A stretch of 64,000 bases of DNA, from assembly GCA_026122225.1 (NCBI GenBank), contig JANEZZ010001871.1:1860001-1924000 (forward strand), read 5' to 3'. Below are positions 1 through 10,928 of the stretch, piece by piece. The first letter of the stretch is position 1. Each line of letters opens with the position of its first letter. Source of the stretch: Heloderma charlesbogerti. Lineage: Eukaryota > Chordata > Lepidosauria > Squamata > Helodermatidae. The notes under the pieces were generated by a model that was not told the origin of the DNA, made no database searches, and was given only the letters and a program-made list of their open reading frames with translations. The position numbers were made by a program, and so were the translations under genes.

Positions 1-114
1 CTCCAGATGTTTTGGCCTACAACTCCCATCAGCCCTAGCCAGCATAGCAAATAGTGAGGGATGGTGGGAATTGTAGGACAAAATGTCTGAAGAGTCACAA
101 GTTGCCCACTCCTG
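1..114. repeat. Palindromic hAT-like MITE (family P), cut by window start
   Basis: This is a short inverted-repeat element. The left arm (CAGATGTTTTGG, then ACAACTCCCATCA) is mirrored on the right by a diverged copy reading toward GTTGCCCACTCCTG. Related copies at 536-652, 12630-12764, 17866-18300, 51080-51208, 52068-52175 and 56320-56400 share the arms. Complete copies end in CAGGGGTGGGC-type termini, which are typical of hAT elements. The left tip lies outside the window. No coding capacity is seen. Confidence 0.6.
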
Positions 115-259
115 ACCTATGCAAAAAAACACACATTGCATTTTGCATGGACAAATGCTTGTGTATGGAGGTACAGCGTTCATGTGTGACTGGTTTTCCC
201 TGTGCCTCCATTGTGTTAGCATAAGCATAAACCAGGGGAAGGCATCCTGGTGCCCTGCA

Positions 260-535
260 CAGGGCTGGCCCTACCATTAGGCAGAGCGAAGCAGTTACCT
301 CAGGCAGCAGATGCTGGGAGGCTGAAGCAAGGTGTTGGAGGATAGACTGTGTGCTGGCCAGCCTGCTCTGCGCCCCCTAAGTTAGCCTGCTGCCTTCAAG
401 AGCAGTGTAGGGTGCTTTCCCATCATCAATGTTGATGACAGATTCTCCTGCCTGTCTGGTTGGCGTTTGTACTTGGAATGGGAGTGGGTGCCATCTTGTT
501 CTTTGACTCAGGCAGCAAAATGTCTTGGACCATCC
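260..535. repeat. Dispersed hAT-like repeat starting CAGGGCTGGCCC
   Basis: The segment begins CAGGGCTGGCCCTACCATTA and continues through CAGGCAGCAGATGCTGG to a stretch with GGCAGCAAAATG. The same order of blocks occurs at 47247-47480, so it is an interspersed repeat. The CAGGGCYGGCC start resembles hAT termini, but I cannot define a clean target duplication because another MITE abuts its right end. Confidence 0.45.
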
Positions 536-652
536 CTGGCCCTCCAGGTGTTTTGGACTCAACTCCCATAGTACCTGACCATTAGCCATGTTGGCTTGGA
601 CTTATGGGAGCTGTAGTCCAAAAGATCTGGAGGGCATCAGGTTGCCTGGCCC
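536..652. repeat. Palindromic hAT-like MITE (family P)
   Basis: The arms CCCTCCAGGTGTTTTGGACT and AGTCCAAAAGATCTGGAGGG are inverted copies separated by about 80 bp. The sequence is the same family as positions 1-114 and 12630-12764. It lies directly against the end of the preceding repeat. Confidence 0.55.
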
Positions 653-727
653 TGCCTTAAACAGTGAAATGGATTGCCAGTCAGTTAACAGCCCCAACTT
701 TGGATAACAGTATCAAAACCTTATGAA

Positions 728-800
728 GGCTACGATCCTATGCAGGCTTACCTGTGAGTAAGTCCTGTTGAACATAATGGGGCATGCAGCTGCGTACACA
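728..800. repeat. Short palindromic MITE (family Q)
   Basis: The left side reads GATCCTATGCAGGCTTACC followed by GAGTAAGTCCTGTTGA, and the right side closes with GTATAGGATTGTA. The more complete relative at 6687-6795 has both inverted ends. Copies at 50681-50835 and 57506-57605 share the CAATCCTA termini and GTAAGTCC-like core. Non-coding. Confidence 0.45.
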
Positions 801-1007
801 TGTATAGGATTGTACAGCAGATCTTAATCCAACAATTGACTCGATGTGTTGCAACTCCTCTGATACTGAATGGGGCTTTGTGTGGGTTCCAGGATTGCAA
901 AGCACAATTAACCCATAGAATTGTGAAAAAAGATCTGATGCTGCAAGTTTTGTGTCCCAGGAATGATTCTGTCTTTACCCTTGTGTACTCAAGTATTGTA
1001 CACATAA

Positions 1008-1125
1008 GAACATACTTAAATGACAAAGAGTTTTGTAGCACCTTAAAGACTAACAAATTTATTCTAGCATAAGCTTTTGTGGACTGTAGCCCACTTCATC
1101 AGATGCATGGAATATTATGGAGAAT
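1008..1125 (-). repeat. Dispersed repeat, family not named
   Basis: The stretch containing CACCTTAAAGACTAACAAAT and CATAAGCTTTTGTGGACTG, ending at CCACTTCATCAGATGCATG, matches my memory of a repeat widespread in reptile genomes. I recognise the pattern but not its class, and no second copy is present here for comparison. Confidence 0.35.
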
Positions 1126-2020
1126 TTCAGGTTTATATACAATACGTATGGTGAGGGAGGGGGAAGAATTGTAAATAGTGAGGTCCGAAGGAAATTAAAT
1201 GCAAAAAGTGACAATCACATTATTAACAGTGGTCATTCACAATGTAGTTGTTGCTGATAACACAAACACACTGGCACAAAGTAAGCCAATTAACACATGT
1301 AGTCTGATAAAAATCCTTTATCGTGATTCAAGCCTCTGGCAATATAACTGAATCTGTTGCTGAAGTCTAACTCAACAGTCTCTCACTCTAATCTCCCTTT
1401 GGAGTTTCTTTGTTCCATGGTGACCACTTTACTGCCAGTGCTAGAATGTTCTGGGATGATGAAGTATTTTCCCAACACTTCAATCTCCCTGGCTGAAATT
1501 CAAGATTTCCAGTGCCTCACTTGAATCTGACCGAAAAAAGAGAGTTGGGTGTCTTCAGATGGCATCTCAATCCCAATCCCCAATGATCTCTCCCAGCGGT
1601 TTCCTCTAAATTTATTTAATTATTTAATTAAGTGTATGTACTGTCCAATGGGCAGATACCCTCAGGGAGGTTTATATATAGATTTTAAAAAATCAATAAA
1701 ATAATAAAATAACAAGCAAAACAATAAACACAACAGTGAAAATATCAAAATATTAAAACATTAAAAATATTAAAGAGCCAGCAGTAAATAAAGATAATAA
1801 CCAGAGCAACTGATTAAAGATGGGATGCTTGCTGGAAGAGGAAGCTCTTAGCCTGGCATCTCAATGTATACAGTGAAGATGCCAAGCAGCTCTCCCTAGA
1901 AAGGTCATTCCACAGACAGGGGCCACTACAGAGAAGGCTCTCTCCCTCGTAACTAACTGTCACACCATTGCAGGCAGTAGCATCCAGAGAAGAGCCTCTG
2001 AAGATGAATTTAGCAATCAT
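1126..2020. other. Gene-free stretch, old repeat-like sequence
   Basis: This is AT-rich, with a TTATTTAATTATTTAATTA block near 1613-1632 followed by text resembling an old LINE or DNA-transposon remnant (GGGGCCACTACAGAGAAGGC near 1920). A matching continuation appears after the SINE at 2190-2330. No reading frame of recognisable product is present. Confidence 0.3.
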
Positions 2021-2189
2021 AGTCAGACTATTGATCCACCTAGCCCAGTATTGTTGATACTGACTCGCAGTGGTTCTCCAGGGTTCCAGGAAGGAGTTTT
2101 TCCAGCGCTACCTGGAGATGCTGGGGATCGAACCTGGGACCTTCTGTATGCAAAGCAGGCGCTCTACCGCTGAACCACAGCCCCTCCCA
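2021..2189 (-). repeat. tRNA-derived SINE, CR1-type tail, reverse orientation
   Basis: Read on the minus strand, the right end gives a tRNA-like head: GTGGTTCAGCGGTAGAGCG is an RNA polymerase III A-box region, and GGTCCCAGGTTCGATCC is a good B box. The body (CTCCAGGTAGCGCTGG) and tail (TGGATCAATAGTCTGACT) match copies at 6910-7114, 21565-21738, 51258-51476 and 52245-52772. The segment interrupts an older repeat whose halves lie on both sides. Confidence 0.8.
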
Positions 2190-2399
2190 ATCAGGCAGGA
2201 ACATATGGGGAGAAGATGCTTCTTTGGGTAGACTGGTCTTGAGCCTTCAGGGCTTTAAAGGTCAGCACCATCACTTTGAATTAGACCCAGAAACTGACTG
2301 GCCATTGATGCAGCACTGGAGTAAAATGTTAAACATGGAGGGGGTGGGGGTGGGACCAGATACATAACATGGATGCTATGGGGTTAAGCACTAATCCCG

Positions 2400-2605
2400 C
2401 AGTACCACTTCTGGGGGTGCTTGGACCTCCAGGTAGGAGCAGAATCACCATGCCTCCAACTCCCAACCCAGGGAGCCCATCCAGAAGAATTCTGTGGTGG
2501 ATGGTATGAAAAGTTTCGGAGAGGTCCAGAAGAATTCATACATTTGCACTCTGCCTGTCCTTCTCTTATCATGGATCATCCCTCAGGGCAGCCGAGGATC
2601 CAAAC
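2400..2605 (-). pseudogene. L2/CR1-group LINE reverse transcriptase fragment
   Basis: This segment aligns with the antisense of the LINE reverse transcriptase at 32870-33060. Antisense peptide landmarks such as LQLPTQ, WYEKFRRGPEE and HPSGQPR correspond to [17 protein letters not shown] and HPTGRPR in the antisense of that LINE. It is therefore an old minus-strand scrap of the RT domain, with no open frame left. Confidence 0.65.
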
Positions 2606-5600
2606 ATTATCTGAACACAACTTGGAATATGAATCCAGGCAGCCTCATATTGCTTACTTCAATATGAGGCAAGTATTACAACCCTGGAAATTCTTCTCTG
2701 GCTTGGATTACAATACCAGCTAGAGAGGAGTCTAAGCCCTTCCTCTCTCCCTGCCTCCAGTTCATCCACACAGTTCCCTCCCAAGCTCTTACCTTTTTTG
2801 TTGCTGTTGCTATGATGCCCTACCCCTCAATATGAAAAGACTCTCTCTCTCCCAGAAGGATCCTCCTGGGAGCAGGATTTTGCTTAGTCTTCTTAGCCTC
2901 TCACCATCCAATGAGGGGGACATTTAGTGTCCTTCTCTCATTTGGATCCAGCCAGTGGGGAAGCTAGTTTTGAAGCTGTCCTTGCAAAGTCTTGGTGTTC
3001 ATGAAAGGCAGCTGGGCTGGCAAAGAAAGAGATGATTTTTATTCTTGGACCCATATCAACATACTGTACAGGCAATTATCTACTATATGATATTTGCTAT
3101 ATCCGCTGTACAAGGAGAGCATGTACAGTCAGTGAAACTGTACATGCTCTCCGGGATGTGATGCCCAGGCCTGGTCTCATGGTGGGAAACCAGGCTATCG
3201 TTCTTGACACCCACCAACAGCACCTGGACAGCAGAATAAGGCAAGCAGGTCACCTGGTCACAGTCTTCCACACTATGGTGAGATGTACTGTATTTTTATT
3301 GAAATTATAATAATTTCTAAATTGACATCTATACATATAAATCAGCATATGGAATTTTTTTTAAATTGTCCTCTTTTTTGGTGCTACTTGTCCTTTCTCC
3401 CCTCTTTCCCCCCTGACAATTCACAAGTAGCCACCCTACGAAGCAAGGGCTAAGATTTTCAGCTCACAGATCAGATGGGTATCTGTGTCTACTTATGAGG
3501 TGGATGAATGTTCCAAAATCCCTGTGTGAGCTCCAGCCAGCCCCTCTGGTTCCAGAGGTCAGAATGGGCACATAAAAGAGGCTTGAGACAACCCCAGGGC
3601 GCAGACAATAAGGTGCAGTACCATTCAAAGCAGCCCATTTAATTTCCATTGCATTGTTTGGCTCAATAACTTTCTTATTGGAGGGATGCAGATAAAACTG
3701 ACTCACTAGGTAATAAACCAAAATCAGGAATGAATTTTAACACATTTTACTGAAAATCATAAAATATAAAATAGAGTATGCTCAAATTACACAGTGTTTT
3801 AAAACAGCTTCTGAACAAGTTAAAATTAAAGTAATGGTACAGAGAAATAATAGGGTTTTAACAACTTGTTCAGTCTTGAAATAAAAAGTTACAAAAGAAA
3901 AGATTAGGATTATTGTAAAAGAAATAAGAATTAAGAGACGTTCAACCTAATTAAACTAATAATTCTTTCCCTTCCTACTGGCCAGGCTGAGGAGAATGGT
4001 TTATCCACACAAGTATCTTTTAGCCTACTGCAATTATATGAAGGTATCCTTAGTGGAAAGTGAATATAACTTAATTTCCTAGAATTGTCCATTTTGTATC
4101 TGAAATATTACATTCTTTGTTCTTATGCTGACTCAACATCAGCATTCACAATCAATCTATTTTAAAGCCATAAGATGTGACAATTCCATTTTCCTTTGAG
4201 CTTCCATTTTCTTAAAGCAAACTAACTTTCTAAATAAGCCATTATAGGGGAGAGAAAAAAAGCCACTTTACAAACTCTCCGGTTACATGGCAGTTTGCAG
4301 CCAGTGTTATGGAATGCTGGTCCTCAGAGGATAACTATGTGTTGCCAGGGCAACCAACTGCCAGAGGGCACAGCTGAGGGAGCCAATGACTCAAGAAAAA
4401 ACAAATGTTGCTATAGAAGTCTTCATATTCTTTCTAAAAGAAAATGGGAGAGTATGATGGTGTGACAAATCCCTAGATTCTGATGTAACTCAACAATGTC
4501 TCCTAGAACATCTGGTAAGCTAGAGCCATGCATGCCAAGATGTCTAAATAGGTGTATCTCGCCTTGTCTGCCTGTCTGCATCCCAAAACTTAAGCTCTTT
4601 TTAGAATTGGCTAACTGGTTCAAACCTCCTGGTCCTTTTGAGATGTATGTACATTTTAGGCCATTAGGAAAATGTGTCCAGCAACTAGGTAATTTTCTGA
4701 TTTGCTGGCTAGACCACTGACATCAGAAATGGAGGGTATAGCATGATTGGACAAAACAAGAGTCAATCTCTGCAAAGGGGCCAGCTTTTACTCAGCTAAG
4801 ATTCCCAGAAAAGTAAGAGTTTGCTCACTCCTCATGAGCCTTCTGTATAATATGTAGCTGGAGATCAAGATGCTCCCTCTCAAATCATTCTCTCTGCAAT
4901 GAACTCTGCAAATGCTCTTGAACCCAATACTCTGCTCAAGTAAGTAACATGACTAGATAAATTTGGCTGACTTTTAAAAATATTATTTGGAATTCTTTCT
5001 TTCTCTCTCTCTAATTGCTGCCTTCCCTTGTGTTTTCCCCCTTTCCCCACCTCAAATAAATTCTGTGTTCTCATTAAAAGCTGTTCCCCATGCAAAGGTT
5101 TGCACAGTTACAGAACTACCACTTGTATTCTTAGGATTTTAATAAGGTTGGTTAAGTTCTGTGTTCCTGGGCTTTGGGCAAGGAAATCTGAAGGGCAATA
5201 GGGCTTTGGCAACAGGACTCAGAAACACCCCAAGCAGCTGGACAGACTATGGTGTGTCAGGGGGTTCATCCTGACTGGTGCAAGCCTATCAGTAATTCTT
5301 TTTTAGGGGGATCTCTTGTAAAGAAAGTCATCCCCCCTTCCAGTCCATAACAGGTGGCCATATGTCCTACTTTACAGAGGACAGTTGTGTATTTGAAGGA
5401 GTCCTCTGTTTGAAGGGCTGTCCAGTTCAAATCTGGTTTAAAGATAAAGCACCATACAAAGGAATAGCTGGGCCTTGAAATTGTCCATCAGCAGTTAGCA
5501 CCTGGATAGCACACAGGCACACAGGTCATGTGGTAACAGTTGTTTACAGCCTCAGGGACGCTGTCATCTGATATCAGACTAGGAGCATTTCTACACCAGG

Positions 5601-6686
5601 CTAAAGTTCTGCAACTTTACCGGGGCTTTCTACTTCCATTTTAAATGCAGGATAATAACGGGCTCCCTTTACATGAACTTCCTTTCCCACCTTTCCCCCT
5701 TATCTGCATGTTCTATATATGTCATTATACAGCCACTAGATGCTGCTGTGGTCTAGTTCCTCTTACTGTGGGATTTCCTCTTTTCACGAGGGAACTCAAC
5801 GCACTGTAATGTGCTAGCTCATTATCTCCAATCTTTTAAAAAATCGGATAAAGGTCATTTAGTTTGGGAGACATCCTGGAGATTGATGACATCATGTAAA
5901 GGACCCACAAACTTCTGTGTGAGTGGCCAATCTCAATAGCAGGTTAAAAGCCCCATGATGAGAAACTCGAGGAGGATTTGGATCTATGGTGTGACTGCCT
6001 CCCCTGGAACTGCCTGTAGTTCCTTCCTCTGACTAGCTGCATTAGTGGCAGAGGGAACAAGGCTCTACAACAGTTCTTGGCTGGAGCTCTGTGGCACCTC
6101 ATAGTGAGGAGAGACATTGTCACGTCAGCTTCTTCTACATACCATAGCTCTGTCCTAAATATGCTCAGTTTTCTTTCCTAAGAAATAATGGCTAGATCTA
6201 CACTACTGCTTTATAGTGGTATTGAAGTGCACTGATAACTGTTGGGGCACATTACACATTCGATATACCACTTTTGTAGTGTTAGTTCTTGCTTTTTATT
6301 CCACGTTATCCAATATACCACAACAAATCTCATTGTGTGTCCTACAAGGTACAAATGCGCAAGAGGGATCTAGTGTTACCATGATGGGATCGTAATGATA
6401 GTATATGAGGTATAGAACTGGCCAATGTCAGAACCTCATCTTAAGAACAGAAGAAAAGCTTTGTCATCTCCTTGTAGGTGTCATCTTTCCTAAAATTACT
6501 ACAAAATTGTCATTTGAGTCTCCTACATCTGAAAACAAAATGAACCACATGACACAGTGACATCTGATTTAAAAAGGGCTCTCCTGCCCATCCAATCCCC
6601 AATGTTGCATTAACAACATTCAGCTGTGTTGCCATTGATTATAGCCTGCTTCATCTCAAATGCGTAGGCTGGAAAACAAGTTAAGG
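2606..6686. other. Long stretch without recognised genes
   Basis: Only short open frames occur, none with a recognisable domain. There is one perfect hairpin near 3114-3152. Segments near 5340-5480 and 6190-6480 resemble old non-autonomous DNA transposon sequence, but I cannot define their ends. Homopolymer and AT-rich tracts are common. No splice-framed exon pair was seen. Confidence 0.5.
3114..3152. repeat. Perfect 16-bp stem hairpin
   Basis: GGAGAGCATGTACAGT is followed after a short loop by ACTGTACATGCTCTCC, its exact reverse complement. The stem is isolated and not part of any repeat family that I can identify in the window. Confidence 0.7.
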
Positions 6687-6795
6687 GTGCAATCCTATGC
6701 ATATTTAGACAGAAAAGAAGTCCTATAACTCCCAGCATTTCCCAGCCAGCACATAGGCCCTTTTTCTGTCAAAGCATGCATAGGATTGCACCCTA
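6687..6795. repeat. Palindromic MITE (family Q), near complete
   Basis: The ends GGGTGCAATCCTATGCAT and ATGCATAGGATTGCACCC are perfect inverted repeats. The centre contains GAAAAGAAGTCC and CTTTTTCTGTC, a weaker inner inversion. This is the best copy of family Q. Non-coding. Confidence 0.75.
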
Positions 6796-6909
6796 AAACT
6801 ATAAAACTTGAATTACAATTACCCATCTACACACACCAATTGCCTGTCTACAATCAATATGAATAAAAAATGCCTTATTTTTTAATTATTCCGAAGCTCA
6901 GCTTTGGTG

Positions 6910-7114
6910 AATAGGAACATAGGAAGCTGCCTTATCAGCATGGCTAGTGAAGCCATGGATCCATCTACCCCAGTACTGTTGACACTGACTGGCAAAGGCA
7001 CTCCGAGATTTCAGTCAGGAATATTTCCAGCTTTACCTGGAGATGCTGGGGATTGAATCTGGGACCTTCTGTGTGCAAAGCAGATGCTTTACCATTGAGC
7101 TATGGCCACTCCCC
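6910..7114 (-). repeat. tRNA-derived SINE, CR1-type tail
   Basis: Minus-strand copy: the tail on the left reads ATAGGAACATAGGAAGCTGC and the tRNA-like head on the right ends near CTATGGCCACTCCCC. The B-box region on the minus strand is GGTCCCAGATTCAATCC. The tail, ending in CCTATGTTC on its own strand, resembles the 3' end of the CR1-clade element at 38826-39253. Confidence 0.8.
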
Positions 7115-7701
7115 AGAAGGTCCAGCGACATGGTATTCCGTTGTCTATGGGGCTGTTCTGTGCTGCCTCGGAGGCAGCGTGGAAGTGGGGGGAGGTTGGT
7201 TCCTGGAAAACCAGATATCCTATGGCCATCTAGCCACTGTCTAGAGGCCATAGGATTGCTCCCTCTGAAACTTAATTAAAACTGGCTCAAATGCTGAACA
7301 GATGGAATAATCCCATCTGGATCAATTTTCTTGTCCCAAACCAAACTGGATCAAAATATTGAAAAAATACTTTCCTGCCTGAAAAAAAACACTATAGATC
7401 TATTCCAACATTACATCTGGTCAATATGTTTGTCTTTAACCAAACTGGATCAAAATATGTGAAACTATTTCCTACTCTGAAAAAATCTTAATCTTTAGAA
7501 TTCATTCCCACTCTACAATTTCATAATTATCCAATGAGATATAAGAAACATTGTTAACTGGATGCTTGTATGAAAAACTGTTTTTTGGAGGTAAGGAGCC
7601 ATTTTGGGATGTCCATAATTTTTAACACCTAAAAATATAGTGTTGTTAGTTTTGATGCAAGTATCCTGTATTTCAAATATACATGAGGTAGGTAGTGCAT
7701 T

Positions 7702-10700
7702 CCCCTTCATGGATCACTGCCTTGTTGTGGCGAAGGGGCTTGCGTAACTCAGTGAAGCCATAAGCTATGCTGTGCAGGGCCACCCAAGATTGACAGGTCA
7801 TGGCAGAGAGTTCTGACAAAATGTGGTCCACACACTGGAGAAGGAAATGGCAACCCACTCCAGTATTCTTGCCAAGAAAACCCCATGGAACGTATCACAA
7901 GGCTAAAAGATATGACACCAGAAGATGAGCCCCTCAGGTTGGAAGGTGTCCAATATACTACTGGGGAAGAGCAGAGGGAATTTCCAAGTAGCGCCAGAAA
8001 GAGTGAAGCAGCTGGGCCAAAGCCGAAAGGACACTCAGCTGTGGATGTGTCTGGTGGTGAAAAGAAAATCCGATGCTGTAAAGAACAATATTGTTTAGGA
8101 ACCTGGAATGTCAGATCAATGAATCAAGGTAAGCTGGAGGTGATCAAACATGAGATGGCAAGATTGAACATCGACATCTTGGGAATCAGCGAACTAAAAT
8201 GGACAGGCATGGGCGAATTTAATTCAGGTGACCATCATATCTACTATTGTGGGCAAGAATCCCTTAGAAGAAATGGCGTAGCACTCATAGTCAACAAAAG
8301 GGTGGGAAAAGCAGTACTGGGGTACAATCTTAAAAATGATAGAATGATCTCAGTACGAATCCAAGGCAAACCATTCAACATCACAGTAATTCAAGTCTGT
8401 GCCCCAACCACTGAGGCCAAAGAAGCTGAGGTTGATCGGTTCTATGAAGACCTACAACACCTTCTAGAACTAACACCAAAAAAAAATGTCCTTTTCATCA
8501 CAGGGGATTGGAATGCTAAAGTAGGAAGTCAAGAAATTACCCGGATAACAGGCAGGCATGGCCTTGGTGTACAAAATGAAGCAGGACAAAGGCTAATAGA
8601 GTTTTGCCAAGAGAACACGCTGATCATAGCAAACACTCTTTTCCAACAGCACAAGAGGCGACTCTACACATGGACATCACCAGATGGTCAATATCAAAAT
8701 CAGATTGATTATGTACTTTGCAGCCAAAGATGGGGAAGCTCTATACAGTCAGTAAAAACAAGACCTGGAGCTGACTGTGGCTCAGATCATGAGCTTCTTA
8801 TTGCAAAAGTTCGGCTTAAATTGAAGAACGTAGGGAAAACCACTAAACCATTCAGGTATGACCTAAATCATATCCCTTATGAATATACAGTGGTGGTGAG
8901 GAATAGATTTCAGGGATTAGACCTGATAGGCAGAGTGCCTGAGGAACTATGGACAGAGGTCTGTAACATTGTTCAGGAGGCAGCAACTAAATCCACTCCA
9001 AAGAAAAAGAAATGCAAGAAAGCCAAGTGGCTGTCTGATGAGGCTTTCCAAGTAGCTGAGGAAACAAGGGAAGCAAAAAGCAAGGGAGAAAGGGGAAGAT
9101 ATACCCAACTGAATGCAGATTTCCAGGGAACAGCAAGGAGAGACAAGAAGGCCTTCTTAAATGAACAATGCAAAGAAATTGAGGAAAAGAATAGAATGGG
9201 AAAGACTAGAGATCTCTTGAAGAAAATTGGATATCAAGGGAACGTTTTGTGGAAAGATGGGCATGATAAAGGACAAAGAAGGCAGGGACCTAAAAGAAGC
9301 AGATGAGATTAGGAAGAGGTGGAAAAAATACACAGAAGAACCATACAGGAAAGATCTGAATGTCCCTGATAGCCATGAGAGTGCGGTCACTGAACTTGAG
9401 CTGGACATTCTAGAGAATGAAGTCAAGTGGACCTTAGGAAGAATTACTAACAACAAAGCTAGTGGAGATGACAGTATTCCAGCTGAGCTATTTAAGATCC
9501 TAAAAGATGATGCTGTTAAAGTGCTGCACTCAATATGCCAACAAATTTGGAACACTCAACAATGGTCACAAGACTGGAAAAAGTCAGTTTACATTCCAAT
9601 TCCAAGGAAGGGCAATGCCAAAGAGTGTTCAAACTACCGTACAATTGCGCTCATTTCACATGCCAGCAAGATTATGCTCAAAATCCTACAAGCTAGGCTT
9701 CAGCAGTATGTGAACTGAGAACTACCGGAAGTACAAGCTGGGTTTCAAAGAGGCAGAGGAACTAGAGATCAAATCGCCAACATTCGCTGGATCATGGGAA
9801 AGCCAGAGAATTCCAGAAAAACGTCTATTTCTGCTTCATTGACTACGCTAAAGCCTTTGATTGTGCGGACCACAACAAACTGTGGCAAATTCTGAAAGGG
9901 ATGGGAGTACCAGACCACCTTACCTGTCTCCTGAGAAACCTGTATGAGGGTCAAGAAGCAACAGTAAGAACCAGACATGGAACAACCGATTGGTTCAAAA
10001 TTGGGAAAGGAGTACGACAAGGCTGCCTGCATATTGTCGCCCTGCTTATTTAACTTATATGCAGAGTACATCATGAGAAACGCCAGGTTGGATGAATCAC
10101 AGGCCGGAATTAAGATTGCCGGGAGAATTATCAACAACCTCAGATATGTAGACAATACCACCCTAATGGCAGAAAGCGAAGAGGATCTAAAGAGCCTCTT
10201 GTTGAGGGTGAAAGTGGAGAGTGCAAAAGCTGGTTTGAAACTCAACATTAAAAAAATGAAGATCATGGCATCTGGCCCCATCACTTCCTGGCATACAGAA
10301 GGGGACGAAATGGAAGCAGTGACAGATTTTATTTTCTTGCGCTCCAAGATCACCGCAAACGGTGACTGTAGTCATGAAATTAAAAGACGCTTGCTCCTTG
10401 GGAGGAAAGCTATGGCAAGCCTAGTCAGCATAGTAAGAAACAGAGACATCACCTTGCCGACAAAGGTCTGTATAATCAAAGCTATGGTTTTCCCAGTAGT
10501 AATGTATGGCTGTGAGAGCTGGACTATAAGGAAGGCTGAGCACTGAAGAATTGATGCTTTTGAACTGTGGTGCTGGAGAAGACTCTTACGAGTCCCCTGG
10601 ACTGCAAGGAGGTCAAATCAGTCCATCCTAAAGGAAATCAACCCTGACTGCTCATTGGAAGGACAGATACTGGAGCTGAAGCTCAAATGTTTTGACCACC

Positions 10701-10928
10701 TAATGTGAAGAGAAAACTCTCTGGAAAAGACCCTGATGCTGAGAAAGACTGAAGGCAAAAGGAGAAGGGGATGGCAGAGGATGAGATGGCTAGATAGCAT
10801 CACCGATGCAATGAGTATGAACTTGAGCTCGCTCAGGGAGAGAGTGGAGGACAGGAAGGCTTGGTGTGCTATGGTCCATGGGGTCACAAAGAGTTGGACA
10901 CGACCTAACGACTCAACAACAACAACAA
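7702..10928 (+). mobile_element. BovB (RTE-clade) LINE, near full length, inactive (copy 1)
   Basis: A non-LTR retrotransposon that would encode one endonuclease/reverse transcriptase protein. It begins CCCCTTCATGGATCACTG and ends with an (AAC)n-like tail, ACTCAACAACAACAACAAGG, typical of BovB. Its length of about 3.2 kb matches full-length BovB. Two further copies lie in the window: 41320-45447 (minus, split) and 59212-60521 (5' truncated). An internally deleted derivative is at 37327-37805. I could not find a convincing target-site duplication. Frameshifts and stop codons make this copy inactive. Confidence 0.93.
7885..10918 (+). pseudogene. BovB endonuclease/reverse transcriptase, broken
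   Basis: The first open stretch (7885-9306, 473 aa) covers an APE-type endonuclease: TWNVRSMN near the start, the ISELKW motif carrying the catalytic Glu, GDWNAKVG near 8506, and SDHELL near 8782, followed by a basic linker. A shift from frame 1 to frame 2 near 9300 leads into the RT domain (9227-9718), which ends in a stop at about 9716. RT continues at 9840-10546 with DYAKAFDC and a catalytic box reading YVDN instead of YADD (10145-10156). A TGA at 10544-10546 and another at 10706-10708 interrupt the C-terminal region, which otherwise reads on to about 10918. Confidence 0.9.

Noticed and set aside
2021..2189. tRNA gene from the A and B boxes
   Set aside because: No tRNA cloverleaf can be completed; the promoter boxes belong to a dispersed SINE with multiple copies.
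7702..10928. Evidence for horizontal transfer of BovB
   Set aside because: BovB is known for horizontal spread, but nothing in this window alone can demonstrate it; that needs comparison with other species.
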